A stretch of 64,000 nt of DNA from assembly GCF_001424755.1 (NCBI RefSeq), contig NZ_LMRF01000002.1, forward strand, positions 137,556 through 201,555, in the 5' to 3' direction. The position numbers and the translations under genes were made by a program. Positions 27,051 to 34,850 of this stretch are shown here, piece after piece. The notes under the pieces are model-generated. The model had not been told where the DNA came from and did not search any database. It worked only from the letters and a program-made list of their open reading frames with translations. This DNA is from Marmoricola sp. Leaf446 (lineage in GTDB: Bacteria; Actinomycetota; Actinomycetes; Propionibacteriales; Nocardioidaceae). Position 1 is the stretch's first letter. Each line of letters starts with the position of its first letter.

Positions 27051-27074
27051 TTCAAATCCCTCCGCCACCGCCAG
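27051..27074 (+). repeat. attR: second copy of the 24-bp tRNA-Ser 3' end
   Basis: Exact duplicate of 3398-3421 without the rest of the tRNA. It marks the right boundary of the element; sequence after it returns to high-GC chromosomal genes. Confidence 0.93.
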
Positions 27075-27082
27075 TCAGATGT

Positions 27083-27109
27083 GACCCGGGTCCCGTGTGG
27101 GCCCGGGTC
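27083..27109 (+). terminator. Displaced original tRNA-Ser terminator
   Basis: GACCCGGG / CCCGGGTC perfect 8-bp arms (27083-27090 and 27102-27109), with an inner CCC/GGG extension, lie 8 bp after attR. The position matches where the terminator of the tRNA would have stood before integration. There is no strong T-tract, as is common in GC-rich actinobacteria. Confidence 0.55.
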
Positions 27110-27179
27110 CTCTGCGTCGCGGGCTCGTGTGGGTGAGACGCCCCGCGGGCGGCTGGGGGCGGTGTTCCATACTCGCCGG

Positions 27180-27617
27180 ATGGACGACGGACTCGCGGCC
27201 GCCCATCCCCGGCTCGTGATGACCGTGACGCACACGTGGCAGTGGGGCCTGGTGACGATCTCCGACCCGCACGCCCTCGAGCCGCCCCGCGGGGAGGGCC
27301 GGGTCGTGGCCGACGGCCACTGGGTGGTGCTGCACGTCGCGCACGCCCAGGACACGTCGGCGGTCGAGGTGGGGGCGACGGTGCACGTGGAGGTGCGCGA
27401 CGCCCCGCACCCGCGCACCGCCCGGCGGGTGCTCTACGACCACGTGCTGCTGACTCCCCGCGGGGCGGTCGCGATCGGCGACGCCGAGCACGAGGTGGTC
27501 GTGCCCGCGCACCCCGAGCGGACGGCGGTGCGGGTCAGCATGCGCGCCGGGGACGACCCCGACCGGCTCACCGACGTCTGGGTGGAGCTGGCGCCCGACC
27601 CGTACGCCGACCGCTGA
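27180..27617 (+). CDS. Hypothetical protein, beta-rich
   Basis: A 145-residue protein of unknown function, made mainly of short beta-strand-like segments (VTHTWQWGLVTISDP, GRVVADGHWVVLHVAHAQD, GATVHVEVRDAP) with no signal peptide or membrane helix. ATG 27180 gives a compact N-terminus. It is the first chromosomal gene after the element, in codon use typical of the host, and is convergent with the DUF305 lipoprotein gene. Confidence 0.6.
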   Translation: MDDGLAAAHPRLVMTVTHTWQWGLVTISDPHALEPPRGEGRVVADGHWVVLHVAHAQDTSAVEVGATVHVEVRDAPHPRTARRVLYDHVLLTPRGAVAIGDAEHEVVVPAHPERTAVRVSMRAGDDPDRLTDVWVELAPDPYADR

Positions 27618-27638
27618 CCCGCCGCCGCGGCAGCGGCC

Positions 27639-28196
27639 TCAGCCCTGGTCGAGCAGCTCCTCCATCTCGGCGATCTCGGCCCGCTGGGTGCGCTCGACCT
27701 CCTCCGCGAGGGCGACGGCGGCGTCGTAGGTGCCGTCGGCCTGCTCGGCCCGGGCCATCTCGACCGCACCCTGGTGGTGCTCGACCATGAGCTCGAGCCA
27801 GAGCCGGTCGAACTCCGCGCCGCTCGCGTCGTCGAGTCGCTGCATCTCGGCCTCGGACATCATCCCGTCCATCCCCTCCATGTCGCCCATGCCGGCCATC
27901 CCGCCGGAGGTGTCGGGCACGTCCTCGCCCCACTCCTCCAGCCAGCCGGTCATGGTCTCGATCTCGGGGTCCTGGGCGGCGCGGATCTCCTCGGCCAGGC
28001 GGCGCACGTCGGGGTCACGGCTGGTGTCGAGGGCCTGGTCGGCCATCTCCACCGCCTGGGCGTGGTGCGGGACCATCTGCTGGGCGAAGCGGACGTCCGC
28101 CTCGTCGTGGTCGCTGCCGCCGCAGGCGGCGAGCAGCAGCAGGGACGCCGCTGCGAGCGCGCGGGTCAGCGTGGTGGTGCGGGCGTGCTGGGACAT
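27639..28196 (-). CDS. DUF305 family lipoprotein
   Basis: Exported lipoprotein of 185 residues with a hydrophobic signal and lipobox LLAAC (Cys25). The two DUF305 repeats each carry a His-His motif (MVPHHAQAVEMA near 41-52 and MVEHHQGAVEMA near 137-148), separated by a Met/Gly-rich linker (GGMAGMGDMEGMDGMM) reminiscent of metal-binding segments. DUF305 proteins are often linked to copper or other metal handling, though function is unproven. The DUF6153 gene lies just upstream on the same strand (77 bp), and the two may be co-transcribed. Confidence 0.88.
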   Translation of the reverse strand: MSQHARTTTLTRALAAASLLLLAACGGSDHDEADVRFAQQMVPHHAQAVEMADQALDTSRDPDVRRLAEEIRAAQDPEIETMTGWLEEWGEDVPDTSGGMAGMGDMEGMDGMMSEAEMQRLDDASGAEFDRLWLELMVEHHQGAVEMARAEQADGTYDAAVALAEEVERTQRAEIAEMEELLDQG

Positions 28197-28272
28197 GGGG
28201 TTCCTCCGTCGGGTGGGCGTGCTGGGGGCAGGGGGTCGCGCCCGACCGGGTGAGGGTCGGGGCGCGGTCTGC

Positions 28273-28701
28273 TCAGCAGCGCAGGACGCAGAGGCGGGAC
28301 AGGTCGGGCGGGTCGGGGTCGCGGGCCGGCGGCGCCCTGGTCGACGCGACGACCGCGGTCCGGTCGGGCCGGAGCAGCGGCCGGTCGCGGCGCAGCGCGA
28401 GCAGGCCGATGAGGCCGAGGAGGAGCACCGCGAGGCACAGCCCGGCGCTGGTGGCCGCCTCGTCCGAGGCGGGCGGGGCGAGCGGGGTGGCGGGCGTGAG
28501 CACGTCGGTGACGACGGCGACAGCCTGTTGGGGCTGGTCGACGTGGTGGCCGGCCCCGTGCCCCGCCGCCGTGCTCCCGGTGGGCTCGGCGCCGTGGTGG
28601 CCGGCCGCGCCGTGGGCCGAGAGGCCGTGCATGGCGAGCAGGCCCAGCAGGGCGAGCAGCAGCAGTGCCGCGCGGGCGCCCGGGTGCGTCGTCCTGCTCA
28701 C
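28273..28701 (-). CDS. DUF6153-like small membrane protein
   Basis: A 142-residue protein from GTG 28701. It has an N-terminal membrane helix (ARAALLLLALLGLLAMHGL), a His-rich extracytoplasmic loop (GHHGAEPTGSTAAGHGAGHHVD), a second helix (LCLAVLLLGLIGLLAL) and an Arg/Pro-rich tail ending in a CVLRC motif. This layout matches the actinobacterial DUF6153 family, commonly adjacent to DUF305 genes. The His-rich loop and Cys tail suggest metal binding, as inference. Confidence 0.75.
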   Translation of the reverse strand: MSRTTHPGARAALLLLALLGLLAMHGLSAHGAAGHHGAEPTGSTAAGHGAGHHVDQPQQAVAVVTDVLTPATPLAPPASDEAATSAGLCLAVLLLGLIGLLALRRDRPLLRPDRTAVVASTRAPPARDPDPPDLSRLCVLRC

Positions 28702-28755
28702 GACTCCGAGGGTAGCCAGCCGCCGTGGCTTGGCGGGGCGGAGCAGGATCGGGGC

Positions 28756-29244
28756 ATGCGCAAGGAGCAGCGCCGGGTCGAGCCCGGGCCCGGTCAGGAG
28801 TCGGTGTGGGACTACCCGAGGCCGCCGGCGCTGGTGCGCTCGGACCGTCGGGTCGTCGTACGACGGGAGGGGCAGCCGGTCGTGGACAGCACGCGCTGCT
28901 TCCGGGTGCTCGAGACCAGCCACCCGCCGACCTGGTACGTCGATCCCGCCGACGTCGTGGACGGCGCCCTGACCCCGTCACGGGCCCGCTCGACGTGGTG
29001 CGAGTGGAAGGGCGCGGCGACCTACTGGGACGTGCTCGGCCTCGAGGCCGCCGCCTGGTCCTACGAGGACCCGACGCCGGGCTTCGCCGACCTCCGGGGC
29101 TTCGTGACCTTCTACCCCTCGCGGCTGGAGTGCCTGGTCGACGACGAGCGGGTGCGGCCGCAGGAGGGCGGCTTCTACGGCGGCTGGGTGACCGACGACG
29201 TCGTCGGCCCCTTCAAGGGAGCCCCGGGCACGCTCGGCTGGTAG
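28756..29244 (+). CDS. DUF427 domain-containing protein
   Basis: A 162-residue protein of the DUF427 family. The pattern RVVVRREGQPVVDSTRCFRVLETSHPPTWYV...WCEWKGAATYWDV...WSYEDP is diagnostic. The fold is a small beta barrel; the biochemical role is unknown. ATG 28756 lies within the interval that would hold the divergent promoter for the DUF6153 gene. No operon partner is apparent; the following gene is on the opposite strand. Confidence 0.9.
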   Translation: MRKEQRRVEPGPGQESVWDYPRPPALVRSDRRVVVRREGQPVVDSTRCFRVLETSHPPTWYVDPADVVDGALTPSRARSTWCEWKGAATYWDVLGLEAAAWSYEDPTPGFADLRGFVTFYPSRLECLVDDERVRPQEGGFYGGWVTDDVVGPFKGAPGTLGW

Positions 29245-29256
29245 GTCCCGCCGACC

Positions 29257-29652
29257 TCAGTGCCGCTCCTCCAGCCCGACCGCCTCGCGCAGCCGTCGCG
29301 TGGCCTCCTGGAGCTCGGGGTCGCGCGCGGCGGAGGACTCCATCAGCGAGGCCAGCGCTTCGGCGAGCACGTTGAGCTTCTCCTGCGAGGCCTCCTCCGA
29401 GCGTCGGCCGGCGTTCTCCAGCAGCACCAGCAGCAGCAGCGACACCACGCTGGCGACGGTGTGGATCGCGACCTGCCACTCCTTGAGGTTGGGCCACAGC
29501 GGGGCGCTGGCGCCCCAGGCCAGCACGACGACGAGGCAGACCACGAAGAACGGGGCGCGGCTGACCTGCATGTAGGTCGCCTCGACGAACCGCTCGAAGG
29601 TCGACCGTCCGTCGGTGCTGTGGCGGTCCGAGGCCGCGTCGTTGCGTTCCAT
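29257..29652 (-). CDS. Low-affinity iron permease family membrane protein
   Basis: A 131-residue protein of the small bacterial branch of the low-affinity iron permease family (PF04120-like). It has two membrane helices (FFVVCLVVVLAWGASAPLW and VAIHTVASVVSLLLLVLLENAG, about 35-85) and a C-terminal charged helix (EASQEKLNVLAEALASL). Despite the family name, iron transport has not been shown for such short bacterial members. It is divergent from the nucleotidyltransferase gene. Confidence 0.82.
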   Translation of the reverse strand: MERNDAASDRHSTDGRSTFERFVEATYMQVSRAPFFVVCLVVVLAWGASAPLWPNLKEWQVAIHTVASVVSLLLLVLLENAGRRSEEASQEKLNVLAEALASLMESSAARDPELQEATRRLREAVGLEERH

Positions 29653-29714
29653 GACCGCAGGCTAGGGCCCCCGCCCCTTCCAGCATGCGGACACGACGGT
29701 GCGAGGATCACCCG

Positions 29715-30959
29715 ATGAACCCCCTCCAGCGTCTCAAGACGCTCGCGATCATCCAGGCCGGCGGCGCGGGCGGCCGGATGGACGTCCTGACCGCGGAGCG
29801 GGCCAAGCCGGCGCTGCCGTTCGCCGGCAGCTACCAGCTGCTCGACTTCCCGCTGTCCAACCTCGTCAACTCCGGGGTGGACGACGTGTGGCTCTCGGTG
29901 TCCTACCAGGCCGAGTCGCTGGAGGAGCAGGTCCGCAACGGCCGGCCGTGGGACCTCGACCGCACCCGGGGCGGGCTGCGCCTGCTGATGCCGCGCGAGG
30001 GCAACGGCTCGCTCGACGAGGAGGGCTTCGCCCAGGGCAACGCCGACGAGCTGTTCCGGCTGCGCGACGACCTGCGCCGCGCCGCCCCCGACGTGGTGCT
30101 GGTGATGAGCGCCGACCACGTCTACCGCTTCGACCTCGGCGAGCTCGTCGCCACCCACCTGGACAAGGGGGCCGAGCTGACGATGCTCGTCACCGACCTC
30201 GCCGAGGTGTACGGCGAGGACCCGGCCGACCACGCGGTCGTGACCAGCAACCGGCTGGGTCGGGTGACCGGGTTCGCCTACAAGCCCGAGGAGCCCGACG
30301 GCTCGGTCGTCGTGTGCGAGGTGTTCGCCTACGACCCCGTCGTGCTCGTCGAGGTGCTCGAGGAGCTCCACCGCGAGCTGTCGCAGGCCGACTCCGAGCG
30401 TCCCGCGGGCGATTCCGGGCTGGGTGACTTCGGCGACCTGCTGGTGCCGCGGCTCGTCGAGCGCGGCAAGGTCTACTCCCACCGGCTCGACGGCTACTGG
30501 CGCGACCTGGGCCAGCCCCACCACTACCTCAACGCCCACCTCGAGCTGCTCGAGGGCGACACCGGGCTCTTCGACCCGGCCTGGCCGGTGCTGACCCAGC
30601 ACCCCGAACGCACGCCGGCCTTCATCGCCTCGGGCGCGGTGGTCTCCGACAGCATGCTCAGCGCGGGCAGCAAGGTGCACGGCACCGTGACCCGCAGCGT
30701 GATCGGCCCCGACGTGGTCGTCGAGGACGGTGCCGAGGTGGTCGAGAGCGTGGTGTCCGCCGGGTCGGTGGTCCGGTCCGGTGCCCGCGTCCTGCGCACC
30801 CTGGTCGACACCGCCTGCGAGGTGGGTCGCGGCGCCACCGTCGGCAGCGCCGACACCGCCCTCGACGACGCCGACGCGATCACCATCCTGGGTCGCGACG
30901 TCGTCGTCGGGAGCGACGTCGAGGCCGGCTCCCGGGTGCCCCCGGGCGGCGTCGTCTGA
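29715..30959 (+). CDS. GlgC-like sugar-phosphate nucleotidyltransferase
   Basis: A 414-residue enzyme of the glucose-1-phosphate adenylyltransferase family: an N-terminal nucleotidyltransferase domain (QAGGAGGRMDVLTAERAKPALPF) and a C-terminal left-handed beta-helix with hexapeptide repeats (about 310-410). The nucleotide loop deviates from the canonical GGxGTRLxPLT, having RMDVLT, so it may be a paralogue with altered substrate rather than the main ADP-glucose synthase. Conserved DFPLSN, SADHVYRFD and YWRDLGQ motifs remain. No glycogen gene is adjacent. Confidence 0.85.
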   Translation: MNPLQRLKTLAIIQAGGAGGRMDVLTAERAKPALPFAGSYQLLDFPLSNLVNSGVDDVWLSVSYQAESLEEQVRNGRPWDLDRTRGGLRLLMPREGNGSLDEEGFAQGNADELFRLRDDLRRAAPDVVLVMSADHVYRFDLGELVATHLDKGAELTMLVTDLAEVYGEDPADHAVVTSNRLGRVTGFAYKPEEPDGSVVVCEVFAYDPVVLVEVLEELHRELSQADSERPAGDSGLGDFGDLLVPRLVERGKVYSHRLDGYWRDLGQPHHYLNAHLELLEGDTGLFDPAWPVLTQHPERTPAFIASGAVVSDSMLSAGSKVHGTVTRSVIGPDVVVEDGAEVVESVVSAGSVVRSGARVLRTLVDTACEVGRGATVGSADTALDDADAITILGRDVVVGSDVEAGSRVPPGGVV

Positions 30960-30975
30960 GCCGCTCCCGACGGCG

Positions 30976-32046
30976 TCAGCGCCAGGTGCCGCGCGCGTGT
31001 TGCGGCGGCCAGGGCGCCTCGTCGACCGGCACGCCCAGCTCGTGGGCGGCGCGCAGCGGCCAGGACGGCTCGCGGATCGCGGCCCGGGCGAGCAGCACGA
31101 CGTCGGCCTCGCCGTTCGAGAGGACCTTCTCGGCCTGGGCCGGCTCGGTGATCAGCCCGACCGCGCCGGTGGGCACGCCCGCGGAGCGGACGCCGGCCGA
31201 CAGCGGCACCTGGTAGCCCGGCTCCACCGGGATCGACGCCGCGGCGTTGCCGCCCGAGGAGACGTCGACCAGGTCGACGCCGCGCTCGCGCAGCAGGCCC
31301 GCGAGCCGAGTGCTCTGCTCGAGGTCCCAGCCGCCGTCGAGCCAGTCGGTGGCCGAGATCCGCACCAGCAGCGGCATCCCCTCGGGGATCGCGGCGCGCA
31401 CCGCGTCGGTGGTCTCGAGCAGCAGCCGGGCCCGTCCCTCGAAGTCGCCGCCCCACGCGTCGTCGCGGTGGTTGGACAGCGGCGAGAGGAACTCGTGGAA
31501 CAGGTAGCCGTGGGCGGCGTGCAGCTCGACGGTGTCGAACCCGACCTCGACGGCCCGCCGGGCGGCGGTGGCGAAGGCCTCGACGACGTCCGCGATCTCC
31601 CGGGCGTCGAGCGCGGTCGGGGCGGCGTACCCCTCGAAGGGGACGGGCGAGGGCCCGCGGCTGGTCCAACCGCCCTCGGCCGCCGGGACGGTCCCCTCGG
31701 ACCCGGCCCAGGGGCGGTAGGTCGAGGCCTTGCGGCCGGCGTGCGCGAGCTGGACGCCGATCGCGGCGCCCTGGGTGTGCACGAAGTCGACGACGCGCCG
31801 CCACGCCTGCGCCTGCTCGTCGTTCCACAGCCCGGCGTCCTCGGGGCTGATCCGGCCCTCGGGCACGACGGCGGCCGCCTCGGTCAGCAGCAGCCCGAAG
31901 CCACCGCTGGCGCGGGCGCCGAGGTTGACGAGGTGCCAGTCGTGCGGGACGCCGTCGGTCGCGGAGTACTGGCACATCGGCGCCAACCAGACGCGGTTGC
32001 GCACGGTCAGGTCACGCAACGTGATCGGCTCGAAGAGCGCGGGCAC
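30976..32046 (-). CDS. NADH:flavin oxidoreductase, Old Yellow Enzyme (YqjM-like)
   Basis: A 356-residue FMN enzyme that reduces activated alkenes using NAD(P)H. YqjM-type signatures are APMCQYSA (Cys contacting the flavin), QLAHAGRKAS, HAAHGYLFHEFLSP (His pair that binds the substrate carbonyl) and DVSSGGN with a C-terminal phosphate-binding segment. GTG 32046 has AGGAGG a few bases upstream. It is divergent from the amidohydrolase gene; the ~170-bp interval carries both promoters. Confidence 0.92.
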   Translation of the reverse strand: MPALFEPITLRDLTVRNRVWLAPMCQYSATDGVPHDWHLVNLGARASGGFGLLLTEAAAVVPEGRISPEDAGLWNDEQAQAWRRVVDFVHTQGAAIGVQLAHAGRKASTYRPWAGSEGTVPAAEGGWTSRGPSPVPFEGYAAPTALDAREIADVVEAFATAARRAVEVGFDTVELHAAHGYLFHEFLSPLSNHRDDAWGGDFEGRARLLLETTDAVRAAIPEGMPLLVRISATDWLDGGWDLEQSTRLAGLLRERGVDLVDVSSGGNAAASIPVEPGYQVPLSAGVRSAGVPTGAVGLITEPAQAEKVLSNGEADVVLLARAAIREPSWPLRAAHELGVPVDEAPWPPQHARGTWR

Positions 32047-32167
32047 GGGTCCTCCTGGAGGGGTTGCGGGTCGTGGGACAGTCATGAGGCGTACGACGGG
32101 CCACAACCCTCGGCGCGGAGCCGCTGTTCCTCCGGACCGGTGAGACCCGCCCCACCCGCGTCTCAAA

Positions 32168-32207
32168 TACGATAATGTCACTGCACTTACTACGTTTGGA
32201 AGGAGGT
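32168..32207 (+). promoter_or_regulatory. AT-rich -10 region and strong ribosome site before the amidohydrolase gene
   Basis: A short AT-rich island (TACGAT / GATAAT at 32168-32176) in otherwise GC-rich DNA is a plausible -10 box. AAGGAGGT near 32200-32207 is a near-perfect Shine-Dalgarno sequence 7 bp before ATG 32215. No convincing -35 could be assigned. Confidence 0.45.
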
Positions 32208-32214
32208 CAACGTC

Positions 32215-33180
32215 ATGCCAGACCACCACACCACCGGCGCGGTCGACGTCCACCAGCACCTGTGGACCGACGAGCTCGTCGACCGGCTGCGCGCGCGCAG
32301 CCGGGCCCCCTACCTGCGGGGCTGGACCCTGCATCTCGAGGGGGAGCCGCCCTTCGAGGTGGACCCCACCCACCACGACGTCGCGACGCGCGTCGCGACC
32401 GACACCGACGCGGGGGTGGTCACGGCGTGCGTGGGCCTCTCCTCCCCGCTCGGCATCGAGCGTCTCGGCGGACCCGCCTCCCGGCTCCTGCTCGACGCCT
32501 GGCACCGCGGCGCCCGCGACCTGCCCGACCACTTCCGGGCCTGGGCCTCGGTCCCCGCGGTCGACGACGGAGCTCCCGACGTCGACGGGCTCTCCGCGCT
32601 GCTCGCCGAGGACCGCTTCGTCGGGCTGCAGCTGCCCGCGAGCGACCTGGCGACGCCGTACGGCTGGGAGGCGCACGCCCCGCTGCTCCGCGCCGCCGAG
32701 CTCGCCGACGCGCCGGTGCTCGTGCACCCCGGGCCCGAGCCGCGCCACGTGCTGCCGGGCCGGCTGCCCGACTGGTGGGCGCCGGTCGTCGGCTACACCG
32801 CGCAGCTGCAGGCGGCGTACTGGGCCTGGCACGCCGTCTCGGGCCGGGCGCTGTTCCCGAGCCTGCGCGTCGTGTTCGTGGCGGGCGCCGGGCTGGCGCC
32901 GCTGCTGACCGAGCGGCACCTGCTGCGCGGTGGCGAGCGCGAGGCGCTCGACCCGCTGCTCTACGCCGAGACCTCCGGGCTCGGCGTCCGGGCGCTGGAG
33001 TCGGTGGTGCGGGTGCTCGGGGTCGACGCCCTGGTGCTCGGCAGCGACCGGCCCTACGGCGAGCCGCTCACAGCATTGCTCGGCGACGCCGCCACGCACG
33101 CCGTCCGGGTGGCCAACCCGCGGCGCCTGCTGGGCCTGCCCGTGGCGGGGGGTGAGCGGTCGTGGCCGGCAGCGAGCTGA
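32215..33180 (+). CDS. Amidohydrolase family (metal-dependent hydrolase) protein
   Basis: A 321-residue TIM-barrel hydrolase of the amidohydrolase-2 type. Metal-binding motifs are DVHQHLW (about 11-17) and VLVHPG (about 163-168), with LGSDRPYG near 280 supplying the late Asp. Substrate is unknown. It overlaps the cysteine dioxygenase gene by 19 bp, so the two are translated from one mRNA and a role in sulfur or amino-acid catabolism is likely by context. Confidence 0.85.
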   Translation: MPDHHTTGAVDVHQHLWTDELVDRLRARSRAPYLRGWTLHLEGEPPFEVDPTHHDVATRVATDTDAGVVTACVGLSSPLGIERLGGPASRLLLDAWHRGARDLPDHFRAWASVPAVDDGAPDVDGLSALLAEDRFVGLQLPASDLATPYGWEAHAPLLRAAELADAPVLVHPGPEPRHVLPGRLPDWWAPVVGYTAQLQAAYWAWHAVSGRALFPSLRVVFVAGAGLAPLLTERHLLRGGEREALDPLLYAETSGLGVRALESVVRVLGVDALVLGSDRPYGEPLTALLGDAATHAVRVANPRRLLGLPVAGGERSWPAAS

Positions 33181-33770
33181 GCACCGAGGCGCGCGACCTC
33201 GGACCGGAGCGTGCCACCGGGGTCCCCGCCGAGCGCGCCGCGCCGCTAGCGTCCTACGACGACGACCTGCGGGTCGCCGACCTGCCCGACCGCGACCTCA
33301 CCGAGGGCGAGCTCGAGGCCCTGGCCGCGAGCATCGCCCAGCAGCCCGCGCTGTGGCGCCACCTGGTGGCGTTCGGCGGTGACGAGCCGGGGGAGCGCGA
33401 GCGGGTCTACGCCTCGCTGCACCGCGACGCCCACGTCGACGTCTGGCTGCTGTGCTGGACGCCCGAGAACGACACCGGGTGGCACGACCACGACGTGTCC
33501 TCGGGCGCCGTCGCGGTCGTCGAGGGCGAGCTGGTGGAGAACAACCTGACCCTGCTGCACGGCGCGCGGGAGACCCGCGTCGGCGCGGGGTCGGTGTTCT
33601 CCTTCGGGCCCGACCACATCCACCGGCTCAACGGCGCGGTGCACGGGTCGGTCAGCGTGCACGCCTACAGCCCGCCGCTGTGGCGGATGGGCCAGTACGC
33701 CGTCAACGACGCCGGCGTGCTGCGCCGGGTCTCGCTGTCCTACGCCGACGAGCTGAGACCGCTCGACTAG
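33162..33770 (+). CDS. Cysteine dioxygenase
   Basis: A 202-residue cupin enzyme oxidising L-cysteine to cysteine sulfinate with a non-haem iron. The iron ligands are visible in TGWHDHD (two His near 107-109) and the later DHIHRLN (His near 149). Bacterial type I CDOs have this length. The gene begins with GTG inside the end of the amidohydrolase gene. Pairing with an amidohydrolase recurs in actinobacteria (recalled) and could reflect a shared thiol-catabolism step. Confidence 0.9.
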   Translation: MAGSELSTEARDLGPERATGVPAERAAPLASYDDDLRVADLPDRDLTEGELEALAASIAQQPALWRHLVAFGGDEPGERERVYASLHRDAHVDVWLLCWTPENDTGWHDHDVSSGAVAVVEGELVENNLTLLHGARETRVGAGSVFSFGPDHIHRLNGAVHGSVSVHAYSPPLWRMGQYAVNDAGVLRRVSLSYADELRPLD

Positions 33771-33796
33771 GGGGTCGTGCCCCTACGATCACCGGC

Positions 33797-34822
33797 ATGA
33801 CCCCCCGTGCCGCCGGCGGCCAGCGGCCGCCCTCGATGGCCGACGTGGCCGCCCTGGCCGGGGTGTCGCACCAGACCGTCTCGCGGGTGCTCAACGACCA
33901 CGCGCTGGTGCGCCCGGAGACCCGTGAGCGGGTGCAGGTCGCGATGCAGCAGCTGGGCTACCGGCGCAACGCCGCGGCCCGGGCCCTGGCCACCAACCGC
34001 TCGGGCCTGATCGGGCTGGTCGCGGCCCACCTCGGGCTGCACGGCCCGGGGATGATCTCGGTGGCGGTGCAGGACGCGGCCCACGCCGCGGGGTACGCCG
34101 TCGCGCAGGTCGGGCTCGCCGAGCTCGACGAGCGGTCGCTGCGGCGCGACGTCGACCGCCTGCTCGACCAGGCCGTCGAGGCGGTCGTGGTCGCGGTGGC
34201 CCAGCGTGCCGCGCTCGACACCGTCGCCGCCCTCGACCTCCCGGTCCCGGTGGTGCTGGTGCAGGGCGTCGTGCCGGGCCAGCCGATGGCGGCCGGCATC
34301 GACCAGGGCACGGGCGGGCGGCTGGCCACCGGCCACCTGCTCGACGTGGTGGACCGACGGGGTGCGGTGGCGCACGTCGCGGGCCCCGAGGACTGGGTCG
34401 AGGCGCAGATGCGGCGCGAGGGCTGGCGCGCCGAGCTGGAGGCGCGCGGCGTCGCGCCCGGACCGCTGCTCGAGGGCGACTGGTCGGCGCGCAGCGGCTA
34501 CGAGGCCGGGCTCCGGCTGGCCGCCGACCCCGACGTCGCCGGGGTCTTCGTCGGCAACGACGCGATGGCCCTCGGGCTGCTCCGCGCGCTGCACGAGCAG
34601 GGGCGACGGGTGCCCGAGGACGTGGCCGTCGTGGGCTTCGACGACGCCCCGGAGTCGGCGTACGCCTGGCCGCCGCTGTCCACCGTGCGCCAGGACTTCG
34701 CGGCGCTGGGCCGCCGGGCCGTCGACCTCGCGGTGCGCACCCTCGACGGCGAGGTCGGCGCCACCGTGCCGCTCGTGCCGCCCGAGCTGGTGGTGCGCAC
34801 CTCCAGCACCCCGACGGGCTGA
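33797..34822 (+). CDS. LacI-family transcriptional regulator (first copy)
   Basis: A 341-residue repressor: an N-terminal HTH (MADVAALAGVSHQTVSRVLND, about 14-34), hinge helix (AARALATNRSG) and periplasmic-binding-like sensor domain. It precedes aldose 1-epimerase by 28 bp and lies upstream of the arabinose operon. It is a clear paralogue of the regulator at 40989: both share VPEDV.VVGFDD.PESAY and the end of the sensor domain. The likely ligand is a pentose or related sugar. Confidence 0.92.
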   Translation: MTPRAAGGQRPPSMADVAALAGVSHQTVSRVLNDHALVRPETRERVQVAMQQLGYRRNAAARALATNRSGLIGLVAAHLGLHGPGMISVAVQDAAHAAGYAVAQVGLAELDERSLRRDVDRLLDQAVEAVVVAVAQRAALDTVAALDLPVPVVLVQGVVPGQPMAAGIDQGTGGRLATGHLLDVVDRRGAVAHVAGPEDWVEAQMRREGWRAELEARGVAPGPLLEGDWSARSGYEAGLRLAADPDVAGVFVGNDAMALGLLRALHEQGRRVPEDVAVVGFDDAPESAYAWPPLSTVRQDFAALGRRAVDLAVRTLDGEVGATVPLVPPELVVRTSSTPTG

Positions 34823-34850
34823 GGCCGCCGCGCGCGACTAGCGTGCGCGC

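Larger units (their letters stand above)
3398..27074. mobile_element. tRNA-Ser-integrated mobilizable element carrying defence genes
   Basis: The element is bounded by the 24-bp attL and attR repeats, about 23.7 kb apart. It contains a tyrosine integrase at the right end, two small Xis/MerR-like HTH proteins, a MobF relaxase and several defence-type genes. There are no phage structural genes, no VirB4, VirD4, TraG or FtsK-like transfer ATPase and no replication initiator. It is therefore best called an integrative mobilizable element or defence island. Parts of the interior, notably 7.1-9.9 kb, are visibly less GC-rich and use AT-ending codons more than the flanks, which suggests recent acquisition from another source. 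Confidence 0.88.

Noticed and set aside
3398-27074. Prophage or actinomycete AICE
   Set aside because: No capsid, terminase, portal, tail, lysis, replication-initiator or FtsK/TraB-like transfer genes.
32175-33155. Plus-frame ATG frame beginning before the amidohydrolase gene (possible leader peptide)
   Set aside because: It runs on as Arg-rich shadow of the amidohydrolase gene, lacks a ribosome site and has no Cys or regulatory run.
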